A stretch of 64,000 bases of DNA from positions 123,744,110 through 123,808,109 of the forward strand of contig OX235279.1 in NCBI GenBank assembly GCA_944472155.2, in the 5' to 3' direction. The notes under the pieces were generated by a model that saw only the letters and a list, made by a program, of their open reading frames with translations, was not told the origin of the DNA and made no database searches. Shown here piece after piece: positions 22,141-32,942 of the stretch. The position numbers and the translations under genes were made by a program. Every line of letters begins with the position of its first letter. Position 1 is the first letter of the stretch. The DNA is from Trichobilharzia szidati (lineage: Eukaryota > Platyhelminthes > Trematoda > Strigeidida > Schistosomatidae).

Positions 22141-22929
22141 TTAACAACTGAACTTTCCTCTTCACATACACATTGTTACTTAGGACACTGAAACCAAAAC
22201 CGCTGGAAATTTAGTATAAAAAGCAGTTATTACATGACTCTACTAAAGGTTGGTACAATTAGAAGTGGTGTTATAGTTTTATGTAACTATTTCAGCAGGT
22301 TATTGGATGTGTAAATGTTGATTAATTAGCAAATAAAATTATAAGAGCAATCGTTTTAGATTGTTAATTGTATCATTTGTCATACCATCAGAATTAAAGA
22401 ACTCTGACCGGCTTTAGGAGCTTTCTTAAATCTTCAGAATTAAAGTACTAACCTAATATGCATAAGAAAACAAGGTAACCAGTGGTATCTGTTTTGCCAA
22501 TTAGTACGACAATACTAGTAAAAACAGCAGCACAGAACCAACAACAATGATTTCAAGGATTAAGTAATGTGAAAGCAAGTGGTACAGTTGGTGGAAGATA
22601 AGAGGAAATGATAAAATGACAAAACAATGTAAACATTTTAATATTTGATTTCCCTAAAAATCTTATAAAATTAAAAGTTGTTCAATTCTAGGAATGAAAT
22701 AAACTGCTAGTCAAGGTCATTAGGAAAAGTAATAATAATGTGCAGCTTGTGAATTCTTTTTTTATGGTAATTATATTAATTCTATGTTGTCATTATCCTT
22801 CTCACGGTCTATATCGGTTAGCTGCTGAAAAGTCCCAGAGTATTCACCAGTTTGATGTGCCATTATGTTTCAGGTGAAGATTACTTTCGATATAAGTATA
22901 AAACTTGGGCGCTGTGGTAGAGTGTAACT

Positions 22930-23140
22930 CCATTATGGATAAGATTTTATTTTGATAAATCACACAGTGTTGTACAGTAATATTAACTGATGACCACGTT
23001 TCGAGCACAAATTATTGCTCACAATCATATCAAGTCACTCGCACAACTTGATATGATGAGTAATAATTAGTGCTCGTCATCAGCAAATATTACTATACAA
23101 CACTGTGTGGTTTTATCAAAATAAAGTCTTATCCATAAGG
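22930..23140. repeat. Foldback element with about 100-bp inverted arms
   Basis: The left arm (22930-23035) and right arm (23046-23140) are near-perfect reverse complements separated by about 10 nt. Arms include TATGGATAAGA, TTTATTTTGATAAA, CACACAGTGTTGTA and AGTAATATT, then an inner ATATCAAGT. The right arm lacks an 8-nt piece (CACGTTTC) and a dinucleotide present in the left. Related single arms occur at 37531-37617 and 39630-39700. No coding sequence lies inside. This may be a MITE-like foldback, or an inverted dimer of an unrecognised repeat tail. Confidence 0.75.
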
Positions 23141-23827
23141 CAGATTACTTTCTATTGTCTGAACTGATTAGATAGCCTTTATAAATATTTATAAAGTTAT
23201 ATATTTCAGCATGCATATTTCTTCAGCATTTTTCTTCGAATCCCGGAGTATACACAGTGGATCATAGGAATCTTCAACGTTTGCATCATGATGTCACCAG
23301 TTTGCCTAGAAAAAAAATTAGGACCTAAAACTATGAAAAACACGTCAGGTTAACATGGAACTGTTGTCGGTTGTCTGCTTGATTTGATCATATCTCTGAT
23401 TTTTGTGGATTACGAACTCAGTTATTCTAGGTTTCGCAGCTTTTTTTATATTAAACGCTAATTTTCCAGGTAGTCATTTACTTTATCAGCTGCTTCTTCA
23501 AAATATGTACCAATTAAACCATAAAGCCGCCACCAGCATGCTTGTCAGTTACATATCGTTACCGGTTGATATCATACAGAGGACCATCAAACAACTGAGA
23601 AGCACTACATAGTTGTCTCCTCATAGTTTGAGATTCATCAATACAATGCCTCTAGGAGGCGAAAACGCAGGAAAACAAAAATGCAGTCAAATCGTCATTA
23701 GAATTCTCCCACAATTTATTCAATGAAGACAACAGTAGCTGCAATAAAATAAAAGTTTATCTATTGAGCTTTAATTCCCCCTAACGGTCTAATAAATAAA
23801 AAAATATTGGCTGCATAAAAAGTATTG
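23141..23827. other. A+T-rich stretch, no gene seen
   Basis: An open frame at 23403-23612 starts with hydrophobic residues (VILGFAAFFILNANF) but lacks a clear start context or splice sites. I did not accept it as a gene. Confidence 0.4.
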
Positions 23828-24061
23828 TGCGTCGGTGGCATAGCGGTTAGGACGCTCGCCGACCATGCACATAGTCCGGGGTTCGATCCCCGGCCGACGC
23901 AGTCCTTTACCTCACTAAGCCAGAAATAAAAGCTGGTGAAGAGGAAAAGTTGGGCATGAGGCTAGCAACCTCATCCAGTCAAAATAAACACTGCTACACA
24001 AACTTCAAGCTTCTAGCTTGAAGCCCTATGTTCCACTGGGAACGTGAAGGAATAAAAAAAA
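23828..24061 (+). mobile_element. SINE-B, full length, at the end of a PLE
   Basis: The acceptor-stem halves GCGTCGG and CCGACGCA are intact, the A box is GTGGCATAGCGG and the B box GGGTTCGATCC-like. The body matches the other SINE-B copies. The end is TTGAAGCCCTATGTTCCACT, GGGAACGTGAAGG, AATAAAAAAAA. The tail runs straight into the interrupted GIY-YIG coding region of the PLE (reverse strand) at 24062. No clear target duplication is visible, so one flank has probably been lost. Confidence 0.85.
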
Positions 24062-25471
24062 TAACCTCGGCATATTTCAATAAGTGCCCTTGACCGTTTT
24101 TATAGATGACCTTAAAGGCTGAGTTAACGTCAATCTTATAGTTCATCTCGATTAGGTGTTTATCTATAGACGAGGTTGGTAGTCTGACACCTGCGTCTGT
24201 TGGTTTTTTACAGTTAAAGTGTTTTTCTAGCCATTTTGGGATATGCTCTCCCACCCTCACATGCAAAGTGCGATTATTCCCCCCTATGTATGTGTGACCA
24301 CACACACACGAAAATTGGTAAATAGTGTGGGATGTGACATAATCACTTGTGCACTTTTGATGTTTGCAGTGAAGCATATTTTAGCTTTTTCGACAATTAC
24401 AAGCTGGGCTGCATAATAAGTTCTACGGATGATCGAATTCAACCTTTGTCTCAAAATCCTACTGTTTATTTCCCCGTTATATGGTAATTTGATGAAAACC
24501 TTTATCTTAGGGGCGGTATGGATTGTAGGTTTAGAGACTAATTGACTTCTACACCTGTTTAAAAATTTTAAAGGATATCCGTTTTCAACAAGAGTATCCA
24601 TCAATGTTTTGTTTTCTTTGTCTATGACATCAGCCGTGCAAATACGTTGAATCCTCTTAAATAGACACTTCACCAAGCCTCTTTTATACTGTAATGGACA
24701 GAAACTGTGAAATATAAGGTACTGCCCTGTCCAAGTGGGCTTTCTGTAGATTGATCGTCTTATTGAACCATCATCTCTTCGACTCAGAAGTATGTCTAAA
24801 AATGCAAGCTGGTTGCGCCTTTCTTCCTCGCATGTGAGACTAATATGATTCTGTACAGAGTTAAGCCTGTGTAATAGACGACTCACATCTTCATGATCGT
24901 CGTATATCAAAATGATATCGTCTACATATCTCCTATAGAAGGGCAATTTAGAAATCAAATCAAGGGACAAGTTCTCAACATAAGACATGTAAACGTCCGC
25001 TAACAAAGGTCCTAATGGACTCCCCATAGCAACGCTATCCACTTGTAAAAAATGTTCACCTTCAAAAGTGAAATCGACGTTGTCAGTACGTAATAGGAAA
25101 AAATCTTTCAAAGAAGTTAAAGGAAAAAGGAAATGAAAAACAACTAGAAGATACATAGTCACAAAGAATATCAACAGTCTTAACTAATGGTACATTAGTA
25201 AACAAAGAACTGACATCAAATGAAAACATTTTCCTATCTTTTATGTTCATATCTACAAGACAGTCAACAAGTTCAAATGTATCTTTCAAAGCGAACTTAC
25301 ATAATTCATTGCGTACTGGACTTAAAATATCAGCTAACCATTTTGATAATTTACGTGTAGGAGAGTGACATATTGATAGAATTGGACATAATGTATTATC
25401 AACCACATGAATCTTGGGCAATCCATAGGGGTTTGGATAGTAAGATCCCATGGGTTTCAAGGAATTCAACA
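24062..25471 (-). mobile_element. Penelope-like element A: RT plus GIY-YIG, 5'-truncated
   Basis: Reverse strand. The RT starts (from 25471 downward) inside the block before YGLPKIH, and continues through KWLADILSPVRN, FSFDVSSLFTNVP (first catalytic Asp), AMGSPLGPLLADV, FYRRYVDDIILIYDD (catalytic pair), LAFLDILLSRRDDGSIRRSI and YRKPTWTGQY. After a linker comes a GIY-YIG nuclease piece, YQFSCVCGHTYIGG and RVGEHIPKWL, which ends where the SINE-B abuts. Two frame changes are visible: near 25100-25170, and near 24300 at an ACACACAC run. So this copy is not functional but is relatively well preserved. PLEs encode RT and endonuclease in one protein and use neither LTR nor LINE chemistry. Confidence 0.85.
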
Positions 25472-26810
25472 GGACTTTGTGTATCACTGTGAAACATTCA
25501 TGTGGGGGTGCTCGATGTCCGGAGATGACAAGGTGTTCGAGGATAGAGCTGCTGCTATTCTTCTTTTCTCCCCTGGCTAACCAAGCTGGACAGTGTTCCA
25601 GAATACGTTTGTGGACTTGATGTTGCGTACGGCCGATATACCTTGCTCCATACGAGCAAGTAAATTGATAAATACACATTGAGGTGGCCAAAAGCGGTAT
25701 CTTGTCCTTAGCGTTAGACTGGATTAACTGTCTGCAGGGTAATGTGATACGTAGGGTGGCTGTTGGAAGTGTCTTCTTCAGACATTTAGAAAGGCGGTTT
25801 CTGAGAACTTCCGCTGCGATATCACGTTTGAATTCCAGGTTCATGAAGAGAGTCTTCTTAGGAACCGTTGCGATGTTTGACACCGGAGGCTTCTCCCTCA
25901 TGTTTTGTCGATAAATCTTGGTGAGTACCCATTCTCTAGTAGGGTTTTACGTAGTGAATTCAATTCTTTCTCTATCATATCTTCCGAGCAGATTTTTCTA
26001 ATCCCTGAAGATAATGTACGTATCAGGTTTCGTCATCGGATCAGTGGCACAAAGCTCTGGAAGTTGATAAACTGTCCAGTCCATGTTGGCTTGCGATATA
26101 TCGATCTTTGGATTGTACAGTCATGTCTTCTGGTGAGTAGTTCATCGAGGAATCGAAATGCGTTGTTTGATTCTCGTTCCAAGGTGAATCTAATTGATGA
26201 GTACGCTGCGTTAAAGGATTTGAGGAGGGAATCTAAATCAGAATTTTCATCACAAATTATCAACGTGTCATCTACGTATCTCCTGTATAAGTGCAGTTGA
26301 CTTACCAAGGGATCGAGGATATTGTTTACGAGACTCGCCATGAAGCAGTCGGCTAGGAGTGCACCGAGAGGAGACCCCATGGCTACTCCATCTTTCTGTA
26401 GATAGAAATGTTCACTGAATTTGAACTGGATATTGAACGTACATCTGAGAAGAAGTTCCTTCAGGTGGTTTGTGGGAAGAGGAACTTCTATGTTGTTAAA
26501 TTCGATGTAATTACAAATGAAGCATATTGTTTCGGTTAAGGGGATGCTTATGAATAGAGAGGTGACATCTAGTGAAAGCATTTGTCTTTCGAACACGTTG
26601 ACATCCTTCACTGAGTCGATGAAGTCAAATGTATCTCTGAGGCTATATTTTGTCATGTTTCTTTTTACTAGTTCAAGGATATCAGCTAGACACTTCGCGA
26701 TTTGGTGATATGGGGAGTTAACCATGTCTATTACAGGTCACAGTGTGATATTCTCTTTGTGTACTTTAGGAATTCCATACAGTCTTGTCAGTCTTATCGA
26801 CAAAAACATG
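25472..26810 (-). mobile_element. Penelope-like element B: RT plus GIY-YIG, fused to element A
   Basis: Reverse strand. The RT frame begins at about 26810 with LYGIPKVHKENI, then after a stop goes on as VNSPYHQIAKCLADIL, RDTFDFIDSVKD, LSLDVTSLF, GVAMGSPLGALLADC, LYRRYVDDTLIICD and RKPTWTGQF. A frame change lies between 26033 and 25914. The nuclease end has KTLFMNLEFKRDIAAEVL, CIYQFTCSYGARYIGRT and ILEHCPAWL, HLVISGHRAPPHECF, then stops at 25472 where element A begins. Thus the 3' tail is missing, and the open frame 25083-25901 joins the B nuclease to the A reverse transcriptase. The nuclease part (25472-25914) is repeated in inverted orientation at 26794-27237. Confidence 0.85.
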
Positions 26811-27791
26811 AGGGAGAAGCCTCCGGTGTCAAACATCGCAACGGTTCCTAAGAAGACTCTCTTCATGAACCTGGAATTCAAACGTGATATCGCAGCGGAA
26901 ATTCTCAGAAACCGCCTTTCTAAATGTCTGAAGAAGACACTTCCAACAGCCACCCTACGTATCACATTCCCCTGCAGACAGTTAATCCAGTCTAACGCTA
27001 AGGACAAGATACCGCTTTTGGCCACCTCAATGTGTATTTATCAATTTACTTGCTCGTATGGAGCAAAGTATATCGGCCGTACGCAACATCAAGTCCACAA
27101 ACGTATTCTGGAACACTGTCCAGCTTGGTTAGCCAGGGGAGAAAAGAAGAATAGCAGCAGCTCTATCCTCGAACACCTTGTCATCTCCGGACATCGAGCA
27201 CCCCCACATGAATGTTTCACAGTGATACACAAAGTCCCTCAATATCGTACAATGGGACTTCGCATTCACCATCTGTACATAGCTGAAGCATTAGCTATTC
27301 GAGATCTGAAACCAGACCTCTGCATTCAAAAGCGATACATACATTCTCTCGCCCTACCATGGCCAGAATAAAATCCTTACTACAATTTTGCTTCCTTCGT
27401 TTATTATGTAAGTTCACTATTATTATTATTGTTAATAGTTTTATTACCACTATTATTCCTATCATTCACATTTTATTTCCACTCTATTACTGTTTATAAA
27501 TAACATTGCTTCTTCATACAGATTTTATATAAAAACACTATCGCCTTTCCACTAGTTCCATTGATTAGTCATTATCTCACACTTATTACGTCGTGCCTAT
27601 CTCTGTCTCTTTTCTAACTTACAGTTAGTCAACCCTTCTTACACCTCACATTATGTAATACAATTTTTCAAAGACAAAGTTTACCAGTATCTGATTGGTC
27701 TGAAGATTTCTTTGTTTAATATAATTACGATTGTACAGCTCATGAAAATGAATCGTCGAAAAGAAAATTTTCTTCGCTGTTTGTGCCTTTT
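26794..27791 (+). mobile_element. Inverted copy of PLE-B 3' end (GIY-YIG and 3' UTR)
   Basis: On the + strand, 26803-27371 encodes SNIATVPKKTLFMNLEFKRD, CIYQFTCSYGAKYIGRTQ, ILEHCPAWLARGEKK, ISGHRAPPHECFTVIHKV, then IAEALAIRDLKPDLCIQ and ends SLALPWPE-stop. This is the complete C-terminal nuclease. The first 444 bp are the inverted counterpart of 25472-25914 with only scattered differences. After the stop, 27372-27725 looks like a 3' UTR, closing with a PLE terminal motif at about 27727-27785 (TGTACAGCTCATG, GAATCGTCGAAAAG, TTTTCTTCGCTG). So the 3' end missing from element B on the reverse strand survives here. Confidence 0.8.
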
Positions 27792-30774
27792 TCTTGTGAC
27801 ACTTGCATTTACCGAAATAAAAATAACGTAGGCATTCATTTATCACTGCTACATCCATCAAGGTTTAACAAACAAGAGGCCACTTATGAAAGTGAATTAT
27901 AGTCACCATCATTCCTATTGTTATTGCCTGACATTATATTTCACTTATATATACTGAAAGCATAAATCAGCATTCACCTCATTTATTAGGTTCTATTAGT
28001 AGTTTTTACAAACAGTTTACTACAGTGTAGGATATCTTCGTGTTACAAGAATACAAGACTCCATTTTGAATTACACTTTCATAGGTATTTAAGTAATTTA
28101 TAGATGTGTATAACTGTAAAAATTTTGCTCTAGTTTACTTTACAACTATATTTGCATGTGGACATTTATTGCTTCAAGAAGATTGTGAAACACTAACACA
28201 GTGTCAGGAAATATTCACCAGTGGATAGGTTTTTACGTTTCATTGACTACTAATCTAACACTTGGGCTCTAAAACTTCTAACTTTATTGTATGTTATATT
28301 CGTCAGCAAATAATAAATAATCAGTGTGTCTGCTTCACGATGTGGCTGCACGGAGTATTAAGAATTTGGGTAAAACAGTTTCTTTTTAAAGGTTTTTGCA
28401 TACTTCGATCAACTCCGAGTCCAGTAAACTTATTTTCAGTTTATTTCAACATCTCCTGTTTACTGACTAAACAGCTACGATGATGTTGACAGGTGAACTA
28501 AGACATATGGTAATGTTTGATAACTGTAAGAACCTTTCTGTTTAGATGGCGAACCAGACATAGTAGACTTTACGTGAATTTTAGTATAAGTGGCTTCTAA
28601 CTACCAGAATCTGTCAAAGAATACAATGACGTGTTGAGGGAAGTATTTACAACGACAGATAACATTACCATCAGAGATAATGTGAACCGAATAATGGACA
28701 AACAGTTATCTAATTTCACTCGGTTTTGTTAGTCTGTTCATGTACTGATTCAAGTTGTATACTTGACGAACAAGCAGCAGTTTTGCAAACTTGTATTCAC
28801 CAACAGTATGTATGATATATCAATTTTGATCACTTGGTTTATAAAATTATAGTGTGAAGAAAATCGCATACTATGATCTGGAACTTTTGGTTTTCTAAAT
28901 ATGGCAGTGGTAAAAGATTTTGATGTTCTCCATGAATAAATGATTCTCCATTCCTGGTTACCTTGACTACAATATGCTGTTCTCAAAGATATCCTTATCA
29001 CTGAGCAACTGGCCAAAGACTCATCAACAGAAACTAAAATTAAATAGCCTGACAGACTAATTTTCATTCATTAGTCAATAGGAATTCAGACAATTTCAGT
29101 GACTAAGATCTTTCTAAGGCGAAGTATTTTCAATTAAATGTTTCCGTTCGTCATCTCTAATAAGCAACTTAAGACAGACAAATTGAACTGAAGCCCTTGA
29201 CATCGATTTCTTCGTTTTAATTTTATAAAAACGGTAAAAAAACGATGTTATAACGTTAGACAGCTAGAAGAAATGCATTTTTCTAGTTACTAAGGTTTCT
29301 CAGGAGCTCATATTTCAAACAAAAGCATTCAAAATTACAAACAACATATTTCTCTAATCTTGGCGGTATCAGTTTATCCACGTATTCAAAAAGGCCGCAT
29401 TATATTTTCATTAGATAGATTTTTCATGGTATATATTTTGTGATCTGTGGAACCTTCTTCTTATATATTTTATGTTTATTTTCATATTACTCTCTCGTCA
29501 GACGATGACGTACTATTCAAAGTTATTGAAACCTTATGCTGATATACAGTGATATATCTTAATTTAAACAGTGATAATTGTTAGTACATTTTGTCCAGTT
29601 TATAAAAAAGGTTTCAACTCATGTACGCGAAGGCAATTTATTACAAAACCATAATCTACTCCCCTCCTATTGTCAATGAAGATACAACAATATATTTAGA
29701 ATAAAAAGGTTTATTTCTTAACAGTAACTTAAACTTTAATGAACTGAATGATACACCTAAAATGTAGGTAAATGGGTGTATGAACCGACCCTATCAGCAA
29801 CCAATTCTACGACCTCAGTGATTAGATCTAATAAAAGTAGAATTAAACTGCATTCTACTCAGTCTTATACTCTGTAGACTGAAATAATACGTTATTTCGG
29901 TTAATGAAGGCAGAAATGATACTCGTATAATACTTTCAGATTCTGCGTTTACAAATGTTGAATTGGGAACAGCTGTCCGCTACTTCTACCACACAGCTAC
30001 TAGACCTTTAAAACTACAATAAAAAGCACATTACGTCAGTGGCTAACTAAAGCTTATTCAAAATTATGAAAAAGTATCACACTGATATCACGCACAAATT
30101 CGTAGTAACGGAAAAAGCATGACAAATATGGTTCTGATAGTATGGAAACCATAGGGAAGGAAATCCTAAAATATCTACTAGCTCAACAGATTGAATGCTA
30201 TAAATTCTACAGAAATATTTTCAACCTTGCCTAAATCAAATTTGCAAAAGTCGTTCAGAAATGTTAGACGTGATGGTTATCATGTAAGCAGACATCTATG
30301 AATCATTTAAGTGTTTTTAAATATTTGCAGTTTAAACTGTATATGTTCCGGAAACTTTATTGCGCTCCAAAGTTTGAATTCCGTGGACAAAGTTTCCTGC
30401 TTTAGTCTACCCATAGTCTTTAGTTCTACTTCATGATGTGTATTTGGCACACTTCACAGACATTGTCACACCCGATTTCTGATATGTGACTAATTTTATT
30501 CTAGTGCAACTAAAAGTGAGAACAGCTAAGTCGCCTAAACTTGGTCTTCGATGTTCATAACCTGGATTAGCTGATCTCTGAATTTGATCACATTAATTAA
30601 GCAATAACTAATAAGATAGTCAGTTTAAAAGCATATTTATATTGTTTTACTTCAATAACTGCAGTGATGTAGTCATCCGATGTCATTTTATTGCTGAAGA
30701 TGTTAAAAATAATTTGTCCTAAAAACTGTCTTACATTCATCACTAATCTTTCTCTATTTGTAAAAAAAGTTTTA
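27792..30774. other. A+T-rich stretch, no gene seen
   Basis: Open frames at 28262-28483 (+) and 28750-29067 (-) lack known domains and clear splice contexts. I see no repeat that matches the other families of this window. Confidence 0.45.
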
Positions 30775-31021
30775 TGATATTTTCGTTTTTTTATTCCTTC
30801 ACGTTCCCCAGTGGAACATAGGGCTTCAAGCTAGTGGCTTGAAGTTTCTGTAGCAGTGTTTATTTTACAGGATGGGGTTGCTAGCCTCATGCCCAACCTT
30901 TCCTCTTCCCAGCATTGTTTCTGGCTTAGCGGGGTAAGGCAGTGCGTCGGCCGGGGATCGAACCCCAGACCATGTGCACGGTCGGCGAGCGTCCTAACCG
31001 CTATGCCACATGATATTTTCG
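30775..31021 (-). mobile_element. SINE-B, reverse orientation, with 11-bp target duplication
   Basis: On the reverse strand the unit reads from the head at 31010 (A box TGTGGCATAGCGG, B box GGGGTTCGATCCCCGG) to a GGAATAAAAAAA end at 30786. TTGAAGCCCTATGTTCCACT precedes the tail. The direct repeat TGATATTTTCG is at 30775-30785 and 31011-31021, so the insertion is well defined. Confidence 0.9.
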
Positions 31022-31350
31022 TAAGGAAAGTAAAATAAATCGCCTAGATATAGCATCATGATATCTTTTCTTTCTTACTCATATTGAATGGTTACCAGAT
31101 AAAACTTAAGTGTCCAAACATAAAAAGCTTTTTCATAAAAGCTGTTGAGTGCAAAATACACAGTGTGGAATTAATACCTATCTTATGTCATAAGAAAGAG
31201 AACTTTTGCAAATATTCCAATTATATCTAAAAATGTCATCTCAGGTACTTCATCTGATTGTCATTCAGTAGAGCATTCTCTTTTCGTTTATTATGAATAC
31301 AAGTTCACACCATAAAAATAATTTTTAGATTTATCACGAATTGACTTCAA

Positions 31351-31725
31351 CTAGAGATTAATTGAAAACCAGGGAGTATTGGACAGTGGTTCTGTACCAA
31401 TTCGGGACTCTTCAGCAGCACGCACCACCGACCCCACAAGAGATTAAATCTCCTGGGCTTCCAAGGATGAAAGTTCTAATAGAAAGTCGTGACTGTCGGT
31501 GTGCACCAAGTTTGGTGTGAGGGAAAACACTCACTGATGAAATTTGCTGGCGGTCGCATTAAAAATAACGAAATGACAGAAGTTAAAATTCATAGATTCC
31601 ATCTCACAACCGAAAGGTTCTGGTTTCGATCCTTAGTGGGGCCATACATGCGTATCGCTGCAGATGCCCAAAGTAGAAAGAAATGGCTTTCTGGTACTCC
31701 CTGGTTTCAGTAGTCCTCCAAGTAA
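31351..31725. mobile_element. Sm-alpha-like SINE units, inverted pair, degenerate
   Basis: The left part (31365-31480), read on the reverse strand, has a decayed hammerhead-like core, CTGAAGAGTCCCGAATTGGT then ACAGAAC, and then CCAATACTCCCTGGTTTTCA. The right part, read on the + strand, has the SINE body (AGAAGTTAAAATTCATAG), a B-box-like GGTTTCGATCC at about 31624, a core CTGCAGATGCCCAAAGTAG followed by AAAGAAA, and GGTACTCCCTGGTTTCAGT. The two therefore point away from a common middle. Both ribozyme cores have lost essential bases. Confidence 0.6.
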
Positions 31726-32801
31726 AGTCAGCTCTTTATATCCATTACATCCCTCAAAACCGACAGTTGAAAATAAAAATAATTGCACAAATATCAGCTT
31801 ACATTTAGTATAGCAGCTGACTTCAATGTCTTCAAAAATAAAACTAAAACACAGACAAAGAGGTAGGAAGACAAAGAGTAGCAAACTTGACATTTTCACA
31901 AATAAACAAAAAACTGTGTGAAACCCTGTTAATTTATAACTTCACTAGTTTCCATGAATTGCTTCCCCAATGATTACACATGAATTTAGGGAATACTTTT
32001 ACAGATGAAGATTAATTTACTAAGAACAAACAACACGAATTATGGTTAAGGTATTTATAAATGAAGCATCCCAAGACACAAAAATATTGGAAAACATGTT
32101 AGACATTTTCATCGCTGTTTCTCAATAAAAAGACATGTCTGCAATCACAAGTGTTTGACCCCCTCTTAAAGTTCAAAAAGGTTATAAGGATGCGGCGTAG
32201 ATACTGAACGACACCTCACAAATAAGTCAAAAAGTGTGGATGACTTCATTTAGCTTAATACTCACCAATAGATTTTTATCTATATATGGGAATGGACAAA
32301 TTAATGGTTAATATTTAGAGAGTTTCCTACATAAATCAGATTATGACCAAGCCCGATACAAACTGCCGAAAGCTGTTTGGGATGCTGCTACAACTGTGAC
32401 ATTATGTCAGTTGAAGTACTCATGTTCTCCATAAATATAGTCGAGTAAAATCAGTTTACCTTACCTTAATAGCACAAGACTTAGGGATTTACCACTGGTG
32501 TTGATTGAGATTGAAAGTGGTGTCTTAGTGATCACTAAGCACATTTAACAATTGTGCAAAATTACTCCGTTTTCTCATCTTCCATACTTTGACACTTTGT
32601 AGAAAAAGTAGTGCTGAATGATCAATACGCATCTATTCCAGGTAGATAAATAAAAATGTTGGACCACCCCAACATAGCAATCTGCTTACTTCAGCATACT
32701 TTTGTTGACTGATTACTAAATATATGTAAACCGAAATTTGAAATCTTACCCCATCGCTCTTTGTCACTTGAATGTGTTTCTTTATTTCTGTTTTCTTCCA
32801 G
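31726..32801. other. A+T-rich stretch, no gene seen
   Basis: Open frames here are the reverse strand of SINE sequence or unremarkable. A good splice acceptor at its right end introduces the possible exon at 32802. Confidence 0.4.
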
Positions 32802-32926
32802 AGGAAATTGCTTTTGTTTCAAGTGACAGTACGGTATATCATTATTATCTTTATGAAGAACAGTTTGTAGGGATATGTTCGGCCTCTTTCAATGATTCTG
32901 TTACTATTTCAAAGAAAGAAAGCTGA
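32802..32926 (+). CDS. Possible terminal exon of an unknown gene
   Basis: A strong acceptor with a long pyrimidine tract (TTTATTTCTGTTTTCTTCCAG) precedes 32802. The frame then encodes EIAFVSSDSTVYHYYLYEEQ and FVGICSASFNDS, ending KKES with TGA at 32924-32926. An AATAAA lies only 11 nt later at 32937-32942. I recognise no domain. Splice site, codon appearance and the poly(A) signal support it together, but no upstream exon was found, and the PDZ gene has already stopped at 19174. Confidence 0.35.
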
Positions 32927-32942
32927 GTAGGCTATAAATAAA

